Positions 9,717 to 22,693 of a stretch of DNA of 64,000 nucleotides are shown piece by piece (position 1 is the first letter of the stretch; the number at the start of each line of letters is the position of its first letter). Position numbers and translations under genes: made by a program. The DNA lies in the NCBI RefSeq assembly GCF_040954645.1, contig NC_092803.1, positions 77,228,263-77,292,262 of the forward strand, read 5' to 3'. This DNA is from Diabrotica undecimpunctata (Eukaryota > Arthropoda > Insecta > Coleoptera > Chrysomelidae). The notes under the pieces were generated by a model that ran no database searches, was not told the origin of the DNA, and saw only the letters and a list, made by a program, of their open reading frames with translations.

Positions 9717-10672
9717 CAAGTAAACACAGATGTAAAATTTGCTAAACTCACTTTACAATGACCCCCAAGAGCTGACGTGGTCGACGTTTTAAACTATCAG
9801 ATACACTAGGGCCATTGCAGAGTGGTTTCAGTAGTTTTAGTAGATTATCCTTTCATTTAAGTTATTCAGTTATTTTAGCAAATAACATATATTTCTCCAG
9901 AGAAATCTACATGTCTTTTTCTTCTTCTTCTTTCTCAGCTTCTTCCTTTTCAGGAGTCACTGTTTCTTCCTCTTCTTTGTCTCTTACTTCTGTCCATCAT
10001 TTTTTCTCCATTTAAATCTTTCTCTCTAAGTTCTCTGCCACACATTCCTTTTATCTTCTTCTCGGTTGTCTTCTACCTCTTTTTCCTCCAACTTTAAGAG
10101 CTTTATCCTTCATCCCACATAGTTTTCATTTCTACATCTGACGTAATCAATCTGACTACCATGGTAGTCATTGTTCTTCAACTTTCTTTGAGACTGTAGT
10201 CACCCCCGTTCTTTCCGTAATCACGTAGTTCCTTATCTTGTCCCTTCCAGTCTTAATCAACATCCGAAGATATCAAAGTGTAATCTACGTAAAACACACA
10301 ATTTAATACTTACTACTGGAAACAGAATATATCTCCACAAAAAAAAATTAATTTTTGTGTTTGGCTGTATATTTTGTGTTTGCTTTGTTGAACAGGATTA
10401 GACTTTTAAAGTTTAATAAGGAAACCCCAAAATACGAAAGACTTTGCAGAGGTCATCGCCAACCTTCGCTAAGAAGATGGCACCTAAATAAGAAGAGGCT
10501 GTATATCAGCAATCACAAAGATTTTAAAGCAACAAGTAAAAATTCAAGATTTCTACTACACGTTTAAAACCAAAATCCTGTCAAATTTAGATGTCGCTGT
10601 ATGCACCCTTGGGAAGGTAATTCATTACTACTTCTTTTGACGGAAAATATTTGATTTTACGTTCAGGGCTTC
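9717..10672. other. No gene recognised; CT-rich tract
   Basis: A tract rich in TTC and CTT at about 9910-10140 is low-complexity on the plus strand and purine-rich on the other; the frames in it reflect that composition. The remainder shows no family. The last part, about 10580-10672, may belong to the element that carries the hammerhead-like motif. Confidence 0.4.
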
Positions 10673-10730
10673 CTACTGAGGCGCTCTAAAGAGTCCTTAA
10701 AAGGACGAAATACGTATTAGCAAATAGTAG
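10673..10730 (+). ncRNA. Hammerhead ribozyme-like motif (mutated core)
   Basis: Fits a type I hammerhead. Outer stem I is CTACT (10673-10677) with AGTAG (10726-10730); inner stem I is GCT (10683-10685) with AGC (10719-10721). The core is CTAAAGA (10686-10692), where the consensus is CTGANGA. Stem II is GTCC...GGAC (10693-10706). Then GAA, a palindromic stem III ATACGTAT (10710-10717), and T at the cleavage place (10718). The G5-to-A change should inactivate it. The internal loop in stem I sits where natural hammerheads make tertiary contacts. I see no PLE protein beside it. Confidence 0.7.
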
Positions 10731-11569
10731 AAGCAAACAATAAAATGTTGGGATAAAAGTGTACTCTACCCTGAAGGTTTGTTAGATAATTGTAGAAGAG
10801 GTATTGTTACAGATGGGATAAAGTTAGATAAAAGTTTTAACTGTAGGTAGGCAGACATAAATACATATATCTGATTAAACGATGATGAACTGAAATATTA
10901 ATTAATAAGGCCCTATATATTTTAAATTAACATATTTTGGAATTTGTATATCAGATATATGCTGGATTATTGATTGTCAAAGATTGAGGTGTTGACTAAT
11001 GTATGTGCGGATTTATTAAAGATAGACAGAGAATAGAATAAATGATGCAGTACAATGTGGGTGGATTTATGAATAAATATGTGAATTAAATTTAATGTTA
11101 CTGTAAGGTTATGTTAGTTAAGTATGAATTGTATTGTATGATTGTACTGTAGATGAATTCTGGAAAAATATTAACAAAAAAATCAGGGTATGATTGACAT
11201 TGTATTAGTATACTGGGTTGCAGTTATGGAATATATCTGTTTGTGTTGAAATGCATTTATTAATAATTCACTCTATTTACTTATTATCAAGCTAAATACA
11301 AAAATTTTGGCAGAAGAAATGCCACAGAGTTGCATCAATAAATAACAGCAAAGATTCCGGAATAAAAGTTGCACCATAGATGCAATATTGATTATTAGAC
11401 AAAGAGCCGAAAAAGATATTAAATATAATACAGTTGCCTTCAAAATAATATGCTTTATGTGAGCCTTTAATGGGGTAAGGCTTGCCGCTGATCTGAAACT
11501 ATTAAAGGAAAGAATCATAAACCCAAAAACAATTAAAATTAAATATAGGTACTTTTATAAGATCAAACA
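10731..11569. other. No gene recognised
   Basis: AT-rich DNA. The 81-codon minus-strand frame near 11273-11518 shows no family features. Confidence 0.35.
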
Positions 11570-12430
11570 ATAAGCTGTACAACCAAATACCAGTCTCAAT
11601 AGAAATTAGACAAGGGGAGAGTCTCAGCCCAATCCTCTTTAACGTCTTTATGGATCATAGCATCAAAGAAGTAAAAACATCGGAAAAATTTATAAAATGA
11701 GCAATACAGAATTTATAATAATTTGCTATGCTGATTATACAATGATAGTATCTGAAGATAAGGACAATCTATAGAGACCAGTCCACAAGTCTAAAATAGT
11801 AGCAAAAGAATTAAATGTCTATGACAATATCAAAAGAACCCAGAGGATGTAAATTAGCATCTTTTAATAAAATTGTGGAGCAAGTTACGTCATTTAAGTA
11901 TCTCGACGCTAATATTACAAGCAGTAAAAATCTAAAACAAGAAATACAAGCGATAACACCGGTTGGGGTATTAGGATTTCTCGGGTAAGTAAAATAGAAA
12001 CAAATATATGAGCCTAGAAAACAAACCCCAAATTTATAAAACTTATGTAAGATCTAATATAATAAACCAAGCTACATAAACACGAGTAGAAACGACCACT
12101 ACTAAGCCACTACTAAGAACGACAGAAACAAAGATCCTTAGATTAATTACTGGCCAAATAGTCAGAGTAATGAAAACCGATTTCAGGACCCTTGTGTAAC
12201 ATTCAATATATTTTAAAATGGTCCAGACTCGGAAAAAAACCATAAAGAGACTACATTGATACAATGGTTGATAATTAACTTGCTAAGATTGCAAAGAAAT
12301 AAAAACTGAACACCTGCAGATCACCGGACCCCTCAAAGACCCCCTAAATGGTATGAAAGTTGGACATCGGAATCCTAACTTAGGCAACAACTGTAAAAAA
12401 GCAAGACATTGTTTTAAAATAAAAGTAAAT
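11570..12430 (+). pseudogene. LINE RT relic (CFDP2/RTE-like)
   Basis: Dead RT and connection region read in all three plus frames. RGESLSPILFNVFMD near 11615-11660 is RT motif B. CYADYT near 11728-11745 stands where YADD should be, so the catalytic pair is lost. Then KEPRGCKLASFNK, QVTSFKYLDANITSS near 11890-11930 and ending INYWPN-like and TPQRPPKW text near 12330-12360. It lacks the endonuclease and is 5' truncated. It is related to the tail at 34465-35095. Confidence 0.75.
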
Positions 12431-14159
12431 TGAAGATAATTGATTATTTAACAGAAATAGAAATTCAATAGACAACATTCAATCTAAGAAAACTTCGTTT
12501 AAGTCACCAACATATCAAGCTTTAAACACGGAATTTATCTACATCAATAATTCATACGAAGAGGCTGTAAGGTCCTTTATTATAAGGTACAGATGGCTGT
12601 ACATAATTCTGTAAAGAAGAAAACAAACACAAGGGTCATACTGACGTAGATGCTGGCTCATTTAGGTATAACAAATACAGCCATGAGTGAACTAGGTAAC
12701 TTGTTATAAGAAGTATTGTTATTCTAGCGGCTTTGCTCAATTAATTAATTTTAAATAATCTAATTTACCCATTAATTTTACCCACAGGATATCATTCTCA
12801 TATTTTTTATAATTTCTTGAGATTATATAAAAACAGGTTTATCACTTTTATAAACGGAGTACTTAAACGTGACTTTTTAATACCAGACGAAATCAGCTCA
12901 TCTCTAGCAACCCATCCCTACTAGGCAGTTTTCCCTGCATTCTAATCCTGCCAACTAAAACTTTCCAATTGAAAATCACTTAGGTGTGATAAATTTATTC
13001 GCAGGAATTCTCGGTTAGCGAAACGTTGGCCTCGGTTTGTGTTTACTATTAATTGTGTATTTTACTGTAGTAAATAGACTTTTTGGTAATGCTTAAGAAA
13101 AGGAAGGCTAAATACGATCTACTTAATTTAAAATATAAAACCTTGAAGAGTATTGCACCAATCTCAGAAATGATGGATGGGATTTTATGAACGTGTTCGG
13201 CAAAATATGCAAAAAATCATATTCATTGCAGTAAAATGTAAAAGGTTGATGTAGGTTTTAATTATTTGGAAATTTTATATAAAAAATATTCCTTTAAAGG
13301 TGCGCTAAATTAACTTTCTATTTGATAAACGAATTTGAGAAAAGTATTGAAAACAATGTTAATATTTTGTCTTATTTTGGCGGAAGTAAAAAAGAATAAA
13401 TATATATGTATTTCAACTTTTATACGATACAACAAAAACTATAGTATGTTATAATTATAACTATATAAAATATAGTCGCTAAACTTATTCTAACCTTTTT
13501 GATATTTATATTATACAAACATAGACAAAATTATCGAATACTTTAAATTATTAGGAATTTTTCAGAGAAAAAAAAATTATTATTGCAACTATTTCATCAC
13601 TTTGTACTACATTAAAGAACATAAATTCAGGTCACCCCGTAATTTAAAGTTATTTTAGAAATACTTTTTTTGGATTTTTTTTTGGTTGTAACATAGTTTA
13701 CTTAATGTTTAAAGATGTTGATATTGTTGTTTTAATAAGAGTTTGGCCAAAAAATGGTCCCTATCCCAAAATTATGTAGTGTTGTCATTGTTAGTGTATT
13801 GCAATGAGCATCAATTATGTTGTTATGTCAAAAACTGTACCGGCTTTATAAGATAGCCGCGTTCAGAGTGACCAGACAGTTAGAGTGACTAGACAGTTAG
13901 AAAGCGACTTTATGCTATTTTCTCGAACTAGAACTACCAGATCACCACTTTCGCGTGAAGACTAGATTACGAGATTTAATTTCACACAAGAATCTTGCCT
14001 TGTCCAATAGCGAAATAGAGTCGTGCATGTTTTTTTGATGAATCTTGATTTTGTCTTATGGGCTCAGATAGATGTGGAAGAGTGTGTTAACAGACAGGCG
14101 GGGGAAATGCTCAACCGTCTATTGCCGAGCATTTGGTAAAATATCAGTGTTAATGCATG
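12431..14159. other. No gene recognised; short tandem repeat
   Basis: AT-rich, with nothing coding. A two-copy repeat of AGAGTGACYAGACAGTTAG lies at about 13865-13902. A GCGAAACG segment near 13018 was examined as a ribozyme and rejected. Confidence 0.4.
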
Positions 14160-15190
14160 GGGAGGCCTATCTTTAAGGGCTCACATAAAGTCAGTATTCT
14201 TAAGACCAAAAACATAGATAGTAGAGATCTACAAATTATATCGAATCTGTATCAAAATCAGAAAGCAAGAATAAGAGTCGAAGACGAACTAACAGAGGAA
14301 GTAAGTATACTTAGAGGAGTTCGATAATGGTGCATACTTTCACCACTCTTATTTAACGTCTACAGTGAAGTGATATTTCATGAAGCTTTATTGGATATTG
14401 TGGAAGGTATTTTGGTCAACGGAAATAGCATTAATAATATTAGATATGCGGATGATACGGTCATATTTGCAAGTGACATGAAAGATCTACAGTACATAAT
14501 ACAACATGTATACAATGCAGGTGAAAGGTACGGACTGCAAATGAATCTCAAGAAAACAAAATCAATGATATTCTCAAAAAAAAACACAAAATGTAGATAA
14601 CCTAATCATAAATAATACAACGATCGAAAGAGTAACAACATATAAATATTTAGGAACGTGGCTAACCGAAGATGGAGATCCAACAAAAGAAATCAGATCT
14701 AGAATAGGCGAGAATAGAATGGCAAGAAACACGTTCATAAAATTAAAGAACTTACTTTGCAACAGTAACTTAGATCCGCACAAAAATGCTACGTTGTTAC
14801 GTTTTCTCTACTTTACTATACGGCATAGAAGCGTGGACAATAAAACAGTCTGAAATCATAAAATTAAACTTCTTTGAGATGTGGTGCTAATATAGAGGTG
14901 TTACAAAGAATGAAGAAAGAATGTGAAGTTATAAAAACTATTAAAATTAGAAAGATTCAATATCTGGGTCATATAATGAGGGCGAGAAGTACGTATTATT
15001 TAGATTAATTATGCAAGGGAAAATACAAGGGAAGAGAAACCCAGGACGACGCAAAATATCCTGGCTAAGAAATTTGAGAGAGTGGTTCGGTTGCAGCTCA
15101 TTAGAATTATTGAGAAGCGCGGCCAATAAAATTAAAATAGCGATGATGATTTCCAACCTCCGATAGGAGACGGAACCTGAAGAAGAACAA
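14160..15190 (+). pseudogene. LINE RT and C-terminal region, broken
   Basis: Part of an endonuclease/RT LINE. It begins within the RT fingers (SVFLRPKT..IVEIYKLYR), then motif B (ILSPLLFNVYSEV) near 14335-14375, and motif C NIRYADDTVIFAS near 14432-14475 with the YADD pair intact. Next come LQMNLKKTKSM and TYKYLGTWLTEDGDP near 14640-14680. After frameshifts the tail reads IQYLGHIMRARS, then QGKIQGKRNPGRRKISWL near 15010-15065 and WFGCSS near 15085. Stops near 14317, 14598 and 14800 make it dead. The same family is on the minus strand at 19335-21560. Confidence 0.85.
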
Positions 15191-15359
15191 GTTATTCTTG
15201 GAGACAACGCAATATGTATGTATTATAAGCACGGTTAACTGCTCGGATAATTATTCAGTATCTTGACGAGATCCAAATCACATGATCTGTTTGGCCTACT
15301 CGCAGTTTAAATTTAAATTCTAATCAACATATTGGGCATAAGGTGACAAGACCTTACAG

Positions 15360-16130
15360 CGAATACATTATGAGAAAGTTACTGGACGATTGGAGGGTAA
15401 AATATCGGTTGAAGGATAGAAAATCTGCTTGAGAGATATCGATGATACATTACTACTCGTTTCAAAATAAGACGAAATGAAAAACATAATAAGACGTCTG
15501 GTGAAGAAAAGTAGAGTATGAACTACAGATAAACAGATGTAAGACAAAAAGCATGATAGTAAACAGAACACAGAAAAATTTTCAACGCATTAAAGAGATT
15601 GAAGGCTTCAAAGCAGTAAATAGTTTCATATACCTGGGCCTCTGATAACACATAAAGGAGAATGCGACGGAGAGATACGAAAAAGGCTTACTTAGCAGGC
15701 AAGAACTGCTACACTAAAACTAAGAATTTGAAAAAAATTGACGATAACAGTACATATAATAGTAAGGCTGGTAAGAGCACTTTTTTCCATAAACATATGC
15801 ATCTGAAAAGTGGACCCTGAAGACTAGATGAACTCAAAGTAAAATATGGATTACTTAAACAAATACAACAGAAATATTTGTAGTATTTGGAGACATTATT
15901 AAAACAACAGGTATGATAGAAAAACTTATAATTAAGGGCAGAGTTAAAGAAAAAATACCTAGCAAAAGATCTCCAAGTCGTTGTCTGGATCAAAAAAATG
16001 CTGTTTAACTGAGGGTTTCACGAAGTGAAACAACTAGCCCAGGAGAGAAAAAGGGTGGAGCGGAATTATAAAAAAAATTTAAAAACTTAATGGTGTTACC
16101 ACATCTCTATAAGGGATTAGGACTGAGGAG
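15360..16130 (+). pseudogene. LINE RT tail, second relic
   Basis: Heavily frameshifted. KTKSMIVNRTQKNFQ near 15543-15590 is followed by FKAVNSFIYLG near 15610-15640 and then a tail reading MIEKLIIKGRVKEKIPSKRSPSRCLD near 15913-15990, the post-RT region of CFDP2-like LINEs. No catalytic motif survives. It may be a separate insertion, as the spacer between 15190 and 15360 shows no LINE text. Confidence 0.7.
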
Positions 16131-17109
16131 AATTGAAAGATGTTTACGAAAATATCTATCGACCTCTGGAAATCCTAGAGCTTCGCGACAACTAGTGCAG
16201 AAATGGGACAATCTTCCACAGAATATGATCTAAAATTTGATTCCAAAAGTGTCCCATTGTTTTCAAAATTTTTATCCACCAGATGAGCAAAACTCGCTAT
16301 TGAAGTACAGTTGCTTATTTTCATTATTTCAATAAGTCTTGGACGACAAAGATATTTTACAAGCAATCAGTAAATTATTTTACAACAATTATTATTCTGT
16401 AGTATGGTAACTTTGTGTAATATTTCGTGCATTTATTTGGTGTCATCATTTGTAAGATCCTGTTACCTTGATTATTTATTCTAATATTTTTTTTTCAAGT
16501 TCTATTACGAGTCCCTTCCCATTTGACTTGGCCCACCTTTGGAATTTGCAGTTTATTGCAAATACCATAAGTAAATCATAATCTACATGTTTTTTCCCAT
16601 ATTAATTATTATGGAATTTCTTATTATGATTTATAAAAACATTACCTTTAAGGTTTTTTATTAATTTTCAACAATAAAAAAAATTCGATAAATCCTGGTT
16701 TTCATTCACTGAAATACTTAATAATTATACCCAATATGTCTCTTTGTGTACTGAAAATGTCATCTGGGATAAGAACTTTTCCAAGGTAAAATTTTTCGTC
16801 TCTACGACCTACCGATATGTCTTTTTCTGCAGGTTCATTATCATAAAAACTAAGAAAATTTTAATTGACGGGAAGGAGAAAACCACGGACATCATTGGCT
16901 TAAAAATATTACATGTTTATGTCATAATAAACATTCTTAGGGTACCAGTAGCCCTTATGCCAACATTTTTAAGAGTACAATTAATATTGCTCTATCGATT
17001 TTTAAAATTTCATTAAAAAAAATTGTTTTTACAAAAAAAAAATTTCCAATACATAATTCAATTTTCACGAAAAATTTTCCCCAGGAAAGCACACAGTTTT
17101 TACGTATTT
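16131..17109. other. No gene recognised
   Basis: AT-rich; small unsupported frames only. Confidence 0.35.
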
Positions 17110-17870
17110 TATTCTCCTTGATTTCATCTTTGATTCAATACTCTCAAAGGCATAAGAGAAATAATCGTGGACGACCTTCGTCGGAAATTCAACAGTCTAT
17201 TAGGATTTCCTACTTACAAAGTAATTTATGTAGTTGGAAAAATCAGTACAAATTATTTTACGAAACATTACAACACAAGAAAAATAAGTGCAATAATATT
17301 CATTTACAATGGGATGCAGTACAATGGAGTGATTAGTACATATTTGAAGTGTGTTGGAGACAGTAGGAGTCGCGTTATTCGCTGGAAAAATGAAGCTTTT
17401 CAACCCGACTGCCTCAAGACAAAAGTCATATTTTGTGCGTCTGTCATGGTCAGGGGCAGCATATCGTCCAAAAAAATGAAAAAGTTGTATTTTAAATAAG
17501 ATTTTAAATATGGACAAATATTTTAAGCTTTTAAATAATCTCTTTTACCAATGAAACAAAGTCAAAATCAACGAAATATTGTGTCTTCCAACAGTACTAT
17601 ACTCGATGAAAAACCATTGTATACCACTTTTTAAATGGGTTTAAAACAGTCCCGACTAATCTCCGATAAAAACTTTGTGGTGCGAAATAAAAAAAGCATC
17701 GAGGAAACATTCTACCAGATCCGTCAACGAATTAAAGCAAAACTTGCAAAAAATATATAATTCATTTACACCAAAATATTACCAGAGCCTTGTAAAAACT
17801 GTGCCTTAAAGAATTTTATATGAAAACCTTTAAAAGTTGGACTTTTGTTTTTGCTCTCTAAAATTAAATT
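17110..17870 (+). pseudogene. Tc1-type transposase relic
   Basis: A decayed Tc1-like DDE transposase. HKRNNRGRPSSEIQQ near 17150-17200 resembles the GRPR hinge between the two DNA-binding helices. RWKNEAFQPDCLKTKVIF and SVMVRGSISSKKMKKLYF at about 17380-17500 match the region between catalytic residues one and two. Beyond 17520 only traces remain, such as IKKKIE-like and QIRQRIKAKLA text near 17680-17745. Many stops are present. Terminal repeats were not identified. Confidence 0.65.
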
Positions 17871-19334
17871 TTCTTCTGAATCTACGAGCCAACTGGTATG
17901 TTTCAACCAATGTTTCTTCACATGCTCTCCCAGTGTTCGTCCTTCTTGAGTCGTACTGTTTGCTTCACTTGCTGCATGAACTACTTATGGAATGCATATT
18001 TTTTCTTATGTTCATCTCTTCTAACTCTGCACTATATTTCTCCAGATATTTACTCTTGTGATCTTCCATTCCAAACTAATTAGGGTTAAAAAAATTATTG
18101 ATTTAGTATTTTATATTTGAACATTTTAGGTCAAAAACAAAAATTACCATCGTCATTTTTTTTCATTCCACAAGCGTTTTTATTTCCAGCGTTTTCTTCA
18201 TTCCACAACCGTTTCTAACTCACCAAATTGTTACTCGACTTATTTTGTTTGCTTCTGTGATTTTAAGTTTCCAAAACAAACATTTATTCAACAATTCATG
18301 GAATTAGGAATTTATTAATTAAGAGATTAACTTAACTTTTTTATTATGGTTTTATTATTCAATTTTTTATTTAAAAATTTATTTAACATTCTAATGTAAT
18401 TAGTCTTCAGTTTAAACACTGATTTTCAATAATTATTATGTTATATAATATATCTAGTGCTAATACTTTATGTAATTTCAGATTACTCATTTTACAAGCA
18501 CTGTTTCAATTAGGAAGCCCCAGATCACTTGTGAGAGATTCTATTCAATTCTACTCAATTCTAACTCTTATCGTAGAATGATATTCCTATAACACATGTT
18601 TCGAATATCAAGTAATCTGGTACAGGACAGGTACGCAGATAATTTAATACATTTTGGAAATATATGTACAACAATTATTGTTCTAATACTAGTTTAATAA
18701 AGCTATGTTCAATTGGGATATAGGCGATTTCGTAGTAATAACGAATTTTTCTTACTTTTTTAGTGTTAATTGTTTAATATTACATTACTTTACATTTATT
18801 TTCTAGAATAAAGTAGTCATATTTTAGCGTGGGTGTTAGCGATACTTACATGAAAAGTACAAATAAATTTTTCTCGAATAACTGCGATTTAGGGACTTCA
18901 GATAAGAGCAGCATTTTTTTTATCAAATGTATTGTCAAAATGATTAATTGAAAATGATAAACGCAATTAAAAAACTTATTTGCACCAAACCATTGGGCAT
19001 ATTCCACTAAATAAATATAAAATGATATAACTTAAAAAGAACCGTTTTAAAGATATTTGAATTAAACCGATGTTAAGGTCTTTAAAGCTCCCTTAGAAAT
19101 CATTTATGTCAAGGTGATTTACGTCAAATCGACACAAAATGAGTTCTAGAATTTGTAGTTTTCTTTTGTGAAAACCGTTTATGGATACCCTGTATTTAGA
19201 CAATACTTTAAATTAATGTTGATGTAAAGTAAATGTCGTAAAGTTGTTAACACTTAATCGTCACCCTTATGAGTTTTCACCCAAATTGTTCAATTAGATT
19301 ATAGTTTGATTCTTTAAAAAAAGTTGAAAGTATT
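17871..19334. other. No gene recognised
   Basis: About 1.4 kb of AT-rich DNA. ATTCCACAAGCGTTTT and ATTCCACAACCGTTTC near 18170-18215 form a short direct repeat. Nothing else stands out. Confidence 0.35.
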
Positions 19335-21560
19335 TTATCGAAGGTTGAAAATAATCATGGCTATGCAGACCCTGTTGACTGATGCTCTAAATTGTTCTGC
19401 ACTGTTGCATTCAAACCGTTTCCTCAAGTTCTTAAGCCACGATATTCTACGTGTTTTCACATTTCGCTTTCCTTGAATTTTTCCCTGTCTAGTAAGCTGC
19501 AATAATGAGTATCTTTTCTCTCTTATAACATGACCTAAGTACTCAAGTTTTCTTCTTTTGATAGTCAATATTATTTGAGCTCCATTTCCTACTCATATAT
19601 TCAGATGCAATTGTTTTATATCCATGTTTCCAAGCCATAAAAAAGAATAGTGAATACTTACCACCAATGCATTCTTAGGCGCAGTCCTAACCTTATATCC
19701 CGACAACAATGAAACTTTTGAAGTTTAACGATTGATGCACGTGCTGTTTCAATACGTATCTTAATTTCTTTGATATGGTCTACATTTGATTTTATCTATG
19801 TTTCTAAGAATTTATAGGTATTCACACTCTTAATTACAGTATTCTCAGCAATCAATTGGATGTTTGCATCTGCTGATTTAGTCATGGTCATGCATTTAGT
19901 TTTTTTCAAATTCATCCTTAGTCCGTATTTATGACAGCATTCAGTAAGTGGTTGCATTACGTTCTGTAATTCTGTGTTTTTATCCGCCATTATAACTGTA
20001 TCGCCTGTAAACCACAAGTTATTTAAAAGTTCTTCATTGACAGATATACCTTTTATTAAATCTAAGAGCGCTTCTTTAAATACCACTTCACTGTAGATAT
20101 TGAAGAGTAGTTGTGACAGCACGCAACCCTGGCGGACTTCTCTCTGTATTTTGATATCCCGGGTGTTCTGGTTTTCATCTCTTCCTTGGCAGTTTGATTG
20201 CAGTATAGATAAGATACAATTTTCATATCATGACTGTCAATATTTTTGCTTTTTAATATATCTACTAGCTTTTTATGTTAAACCTTATCAAATGCCTTTT
20301 TAAAATCTACAAAATATAAGTACATCTCCTGATTCATATCCAAGCATCTCTGGGCCAGCACATTTAAGCCGAACAAAGCATCTCTTGTGCCCATACCATT
20401 TCCAAAGCCAAATTGTGTGTCACTAATTTCATATGCAAGAGTTCATATGCAATTCTGCTGTTTATTATTTTCAAAAATATTTTAAGTGTGTGACTTATTA
20501 AAGCTATTGTTATGTGATCTGAGCAGTATATTGTAGTTGACTTTTTGACTACTGCCACAAAGGTCGAATACAGCCATTGTCTGATATATTAGATAAAAGA
20601 GTTCAATCATTATATCAACAACATCTTCATCAATGAGTTTCAATAATTCGATGTGCACATCATCTGGTCCGCTAGCTTTGTTTCTCTTTTCTCTTTTTGA
20701 TTGCTTAGATGACTTCTTCCCCTAATATTGGTGGTCCGGTATGCTCTGTGGTTTCTAATAATAGTTCTTTTCTCATCATTAAATAGCTTATGGATATAAT
20801 TGGTCCAGTGACACAATCTTTCTTTTATATCAGTAATAATACCTCCTTTATCATTTTTAAGGATATTCGTTCTTGTTCTTTTTATAGAACCTGTCATTTC
20901 TTTGATTTTTTTGTGTAAATTAAAAGCTAAATAAAATACTTTTTATTCAGATCTTCTATTTCCTTGCATCTGTCGAAATGCCACCTCTCTTGTGCATCTT
21001 GATCTTTTCCTCTCTTCTTTTAGATCTTTTTCTAAATTTCTTTGTATTTATTTAGGTGTTTTGCTTTATGTTTTCTTCGTTATTCCATAAGTTCAAGAAT
21101 TTCTACTGTCATCCAAGCTAACTTCTCGTTTATTTTAAATTTCGTTTCCGCATATATATTGTCTTGTTTGAGCCGTCTTGTATCCATGATTTTCTTGGAG
21201 CTAGGGTGCTTTACATTCTTTAGTTTCACTCTTATCGACAAAACAACTAGATAGTAATTGGAGAATATGTTTGCTCCTGGACAAGTTTTGGATCATATGA
21301 TAGAATTTCTATATCTTCTGTTGACGATAATCTATTATCTATTTTGACTATTTTGTTATTATGGTCAGCTGGTGACCTCAATGCGTATAATCTATGTTTA
21401 ACGAGTTTGAACAAGGAATTGCAATTATGAGTTCCTTATTAATACAGAAATCAACCAGCCGACGGCCACGTTCATTCCTCCTCCAAGTCCATATCGCCCC
21501 ATATAATTCTCCACTTCTCCTTGGCCCACTTTAGCATTTAGATCTCCCAATATAATATTT
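19335..21560 (-). pseudogene. LINE with endonuclease, RT and tail, broken
   Basis: The longest CFDP2/RTE-like LINE copy here, on the minus strand. From high to low coordinates: endonuclease (IILGDLNAKVG near 21540-21570; NERGRRLVDFCINKELI near 21410-21475), a spacer, the pre-RT segment ILKNDKGGIITDIKERL near 20810-20860, RT core text near 20100-20560, motif B CVLSQLLFNIYSEVVF near 20075-20125, motif C region LWFTGDTVIMADK near 19975-20015, LRMNLKKTKCM near 19890, TYKFLET near 19800, and the tail KLEYLGHVIREKRYSL with QGKIQGKRNVKTRRISWL near 19430-19560. The catalytic YADD reads FTGD, so RT is inactive, and frameshifts separate all parts. Confidence 0.85.
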
Positions 21561-22693
21561 ATATCATGTCTTTATAAATATTATACCGTTATTTCGATTT
21601 ATAGTTATGTCAGTTATGGCATAATCAAGAAGTGCTATATTGTAAATAAATTCATCTTAGATTGCTATTACTTTACTGAAATACCCTCTGTCATTTGTTT
21701 AAGTTTATTTATACTTTATTTGAATTAGTATCCTCTTAACACAATTGTAAATAAAAAAAAATCCGTGTGTTTCAATTTAATATTTGACTTTTTACGTCTA
21801 TTTTTTTTACGACATATTACTAGTAGCAACAATACTGTAATTACAGATAAATGTCTGTACTAATACTATGATACGGACAGTACAGTATTCATTGATAAGT
21901 TGACTATACTCTTTTATTATTTCCTTCTGACGGCTTATTTGATTTTCACAGTTAAATATGTTTTATTGTGCTTACTTTAAACATATGTGTTTAATCTAAT
22001 ATTGATAGTCGCAAAAACATACAGTAGATTTAAAAAGCATATTAAATAATTCAAGAAACTTCTATCGAAGTTTCACATCTGAAGAAGACTTCAAGCTGGA
22101 TCTCTGCAAGATTCAGCGAAGAATCTTCTATCCACAAGTACAACCATATTTCAGTGCATATTTCATATTTCATTTACCTATTAAGTAGCAATGAGCATAT
22201 GGAAAAATACTTTTAATAGAGGTACAAAATGACTTTCATAATGAAATCCGTCCTAAAATAATATGCGTACTGTTCGTTTACCTCCTGCCAACTAAACCAA
22301 TTTGTATATGAATAAAAGACATATATGGTGAGTACTTTTCTGCAGCAGTGGTTAAAAGCTGCATGAAATTTTGACAAGCAAGATAATCGTCTACTCATTA
22401 CGCCCATCTTGAGCTTTTAAATGTTCATAAACCAGATGAAAAAGTGAGAAGCAGTTTTGCGTGAAGATATGAATACGATAGTTCGATGTTAAATATCAAC
22501 GTAAACACTTTTTACTTTATATTATATATGTCCATAAAACAATACAATCCATAATACAATCGTTCCACTGGTTTTCTAATTTTTTAATGCAGATCTTATA
22601 AACCGGCTTTATTTTTGATGATTACTTCTTCATCGGAGCCGATATTTCTTGCACGGAGCACTTTTCTAGATTGAAAAAATTGTGTACAGTCTG
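21561..22693. other. No gene recognised
   Basis: AT-rich. About 22070-22140 is less AT-rich, but I could not assign it; a CTGAAGA there lacks the partner segments of a hammerhead. Confidence 0.35.

Noticed and set aside
9815..10015. Ser-rich 66-codon frame
   Set aside because: Encoded by a TTC/CTT low-complexity tract, with no start context or family match.
13000..13045. Hammerhead-like segment with GCGAAACG
   Set aside because: No YUGANGA core and no stem II partner in the right place on either strand.
22080..22130. CTGAAGA that could start a hammerhead core
   Set aside because: No following stem II plus GAA, and no closing stem I.
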